Below are positions 5,085 to 6,848 of a DNA stretch of 6,848 bases, piece by piece. Position 1 is the stretch's first letter. Each line of letters opens with the position of its first letter. The notes beneath the pieces are model-generated. The model saw only the letters and a program-made list of their open reading frames with translations, was not told where the DNA came from and searched no databases. Position numbers and translations under genes: made by a program. The stretch is taken from positions 1-6,848 of the forward strand of contig CAYWYB010000303.1 of assembly GCA_964462145.1 (NCBI GenBank), read 5' to 3'. Source of the DNA: GCA-2731375 sp964462145 (GTDB lineage Bacteria > Pseudomonadota > Alphaproteobacteria > GCA-2731375).

Positions 5085-6848
5085 ATGCGTGCCGTTCTGA
5101 TCATCGTCGGATTGCTATTCTGCAACCTGCCCGCCCTTGCCGACGGCCATGCCCGCCACGGCATGTCGATGTTCGGCGAGCTGAAATACCCACCCGGCTT
5201 CACGCATTTCGAATACGTCAATCCCAACGCCCCGAAAGGCGGCATGGTGCGGCTGGAGGCACGCGGCACCTATGACACCCTGAACAGTTTCACCATCAAG
5301 GGCAGTTCGGCGGCGGGCCTGAGCCTGCTTTATGACACCTTGCTGGAATCATCCCGCGACGAGGCCTTCGCCGAATATGGCCGGTTGGTGGAAAGCGTCG
5401 CCGTGGCGGACGATCTGTCCTCGGTCACCTTCAATCTTCGCCCCGAGGCCCGCTGGCACGACGGCAAGCCCGTCACTGCCGACGATGTTTCCTTCAGCCT
5501 CGAATTGTTGAAATCCAAGGGCGCGCCGTTTTACCGATTTTATTATGCCAACGTGGACAAGGCCGAGGCGCTGACTCCGCACAAGGTCAAATTTACCTTC
5601 AAGGGCCGCAAGAACCGCGAACTGCCCCTGATCGTCGGCCAACTTCCGGTGCTGCCAAAACATTACTGGCAGGACAAGAATTTCGAGGCGACCACGTTGG
5701 AGCCACCCTTAGGCAGCGGACCCTATCGGGTCGGCAAGGTCGATCCGGGCCGCAGCATTACCTACGAACGGGTGGCGGACTACTGGGGCAGGGATCTGGC
5801 CGTCAACAAGGGGCGCTACAATTTCGATACCCTGCGCTTTGAATATTACCGGGACCCGACCGTGGCGCTGGAGGCCTTCAAGGCCAGGGCCTTTGATTTC
5901 CGCCAGGAGAACACGGCCAAGGTCTGGGCGACGCAATATAAGTTTCCGGCTCTGAAAAAGGGCCAGGTGATCAAGGAGACCCTGAAAAACGGCAACCCCA
6001 CGGGAATGCAGTCCTTCGCCTTCAATATCCGCCGGCCGCAGTTCCAGGACCGACGGGTGCGCCAGGCCTTGGCCCTGACATTCGATTTCGAATGGGCCAA
6101 CAAGAATTTATTCTTTGGCCAATACACCCGGACGGAGAGCTATTTTTCCAATTCGGAGCTGGCCGCCCAGGGCCTGCCCAGCCCAGGGGAGCTGAAGTTT
6201 CTCGAGCCCTTGAAAGGCCAGATCCCCGACGAAGTTTTCACCAAGGCCTATGCCGCGCCAAAGACCGACGGTTCGGGCAAATCCCGGCGCCTCCTCCGCC
6301 AGGCCAAGCGTCTGCTGGACGGCGCCGGCTGGAAGGTCAAGGACGGCAAATTGACCAACGGAAAAACTGGCAAGGCCATGGAAATCGAATTCCTGCTGGT
6401 CAACCAAGGGTTCCAACGGATCGTCGCGCCCATGCAAAAGGCCATGCAGCGCCTGGGCATCACGGTCAAGGTGCGGGTCGTCGATACCTCGCAATATATC
6501 AACCGGCTGCGGGACTTCGACTATGACGTGATCGTCGGCGGTTGGGGCCAGTCGCTGTCACCGGGCAACGAACAGCGCGGCTTTTGGGGCTCCTCCGCCG
6601 CCGACCGGCCTGGCAGCCGCAACTACATCGGCATCAAGGATGCGGGCATCGACAAGCTGATCGATCATATCATCTTCGCCAACAGCCGGGCCGAACTGGT
6701 CGCCGCCACCCGGGCCCTGGACCGGGTTTTGTTGTGGAACCATTTCGTCATCCCCAACTGGCATATCAACAGCTACCGCATCGCCTATTGGGACCGCTTT
6801 GCCCGGCCCAGGGTGCTGGCCAAATACAGCCTGGGCTTTCCCGATACC
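5085..6848 (+). CDS. yejA: YejA-type extracellular peptide-binding protein of an ABC transporter (3'-truncated by window edge)
   Basis: The periplasmic solute-binding subunit (SBP_bac_5 family) of a peptide ABC transporter like YejABEF, which in E. coli takes up peptides and the antibiotic microcin C. The frame is open for 588 codons to the window end with no stop; family members run to roughly 600-620 residues, so little is missing. Residues 1-19 are a Sec signal peptide ending ALA-D; there is no usable lipobox, so a soluble periplasmic protein is expected. The mature start, with FGELKYPPGFTHFEYVNP at 30-47 and NAPKGG at 48-53, is characteristic of YejA. The family core includes WHDGKPVTADDVSFSLELL (124-142), GSGPYRVGKV (210-219) and ADYWGRDLAVNKGRYNFDTL (231-250). 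The ATG at 5085 has TGGAGA ending 7 nt upstream. Permease and ATPase genes would be expected to the right. The substrate is inferred from the family. Confidence 0.93.
   Translation, partial: MRAVLIIVGLLFCNLPALADGHARHGMSMFGELKYPPGFTHFEYVNPNAPKGGMVRLEARGTYDTLNSFTIKGSSAAGLSLLYDTLLESSRDEAFAEYGRLVESVAVADDLSSVTFNLRPEARWHDGKPVTADDVSFSLELLKSKGAPFYRFYYANVDKAEALTPHKVKFTFKGRKNRELPLIVGQLPVLPKHYWQDKNFEATTLEPPLGSGPYRVGKVDPGRSITYERVADYWGRDLAVNKGRYNFDTLRFEYYRDPTVALEAFKARAFDFRQENTAKVWATQYKFPALKKGQVIKETLKNGNPTGMQSFAFNIRRPQFQDRRVRQALALTFDFEWANKNLFFGQYTRTESYFSNSELAAQGLPSPGELKFLEPLKGQIPDEVFTKAYAAPKTDGSGKSRRLLRQAKRLLDGAGWKVKDGKLTNGKTGKAMEIEFLLVNQGFQRIVAPMQKAMQRLGITVKVRVVDTSQYINRLRDFDYDVIVGGWGQSLSPGNEQRGFWGSSAADRPGSRNYIGIKDAGIDKLIDHIIFANSRAELVAATRALDRVLLWNHFVIPNWHINSYRIAYWDRFARPRVLAKYSLGFPDT

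Noticed and set aside
5115..5126. Possible lipoprotein cysteine in the YejA signal peptide (LLFC)
   Set aside because: Phe directly before the Cys does not fit a lipobox, while a standard cleavage site ending ALA follows at residues 17-19.
6092..6526. Plus-strand open frame (144 codons) in another frame inside yejA
   Set aside because: The yejA frame is continuous with family motifs throughout; the alternative is rich in Arg, Gly and Pro with no recognisable motif.

Overview
The window reads as ordinary chromosomal DNA of an alphaproteobacterium, probably in or near the Rhodospirillales. The sequence is GC-rich and densely coding, with seven genes and short gaps. A membrane-anchored class I cytochrome c (CycM type) lies divergent to a kdsB-pheA pair, an arrangement I recall from many alphaproteobacteria. 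The exact genus cannot be read from the sequence. No mobile element, CRISPR array, tRNA, rRNA or phage gene was seen.

Layout. On the minus strand from about 2774 down to 40 is a likely three-gene operon: kdsB (CMP-KDO synthetase, for lipopolysaccharide), pheA (monofunctional prephenate dehydratase, for phenylalanine), and a proline racemase/hydroxyproline epimerase-family gene that begins 5 nt after the pheA stop. Divergent from it, on the plus strand from 2908 to 4287, are cycM and hisN (inositol-monophosphatase-type histidinol-phosphatase), separated by less than 35 nt and probably cotranscribed. A HAD-family hydrolase gene (4284-4907, minus) converges on hisN, and the two stop codons share one CTAG. 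A 177-nt divergent gap (4908-5084) separates the HAD gene from a YejA-type periplasmic peptide-binding protein (5085 to the right edge, plus), which is cut by the window end close to its expected C-terminus.

How the genes fit together. These are mostly housekeeping functions: amino-acid biosynthesis (pheA, hisN), outer-membrane biogenesis (kdsB), respiration (cycM), and nutrient uptake or catabolism (YejA, the racemase-family enzyme). They share no single pathway. The grouping looks like a conserved core (cycM/kdsB/pheA) with lineage-specific neighbours added. I found no convincing undescribed system. The points most worth a second look are the Ser/Cys active site and operon position of the racemase-family enzyme, the very acidic linker of CycM encoded by a purine-rich tract, and the interlocked stop codons of hisN and the HAD gene.
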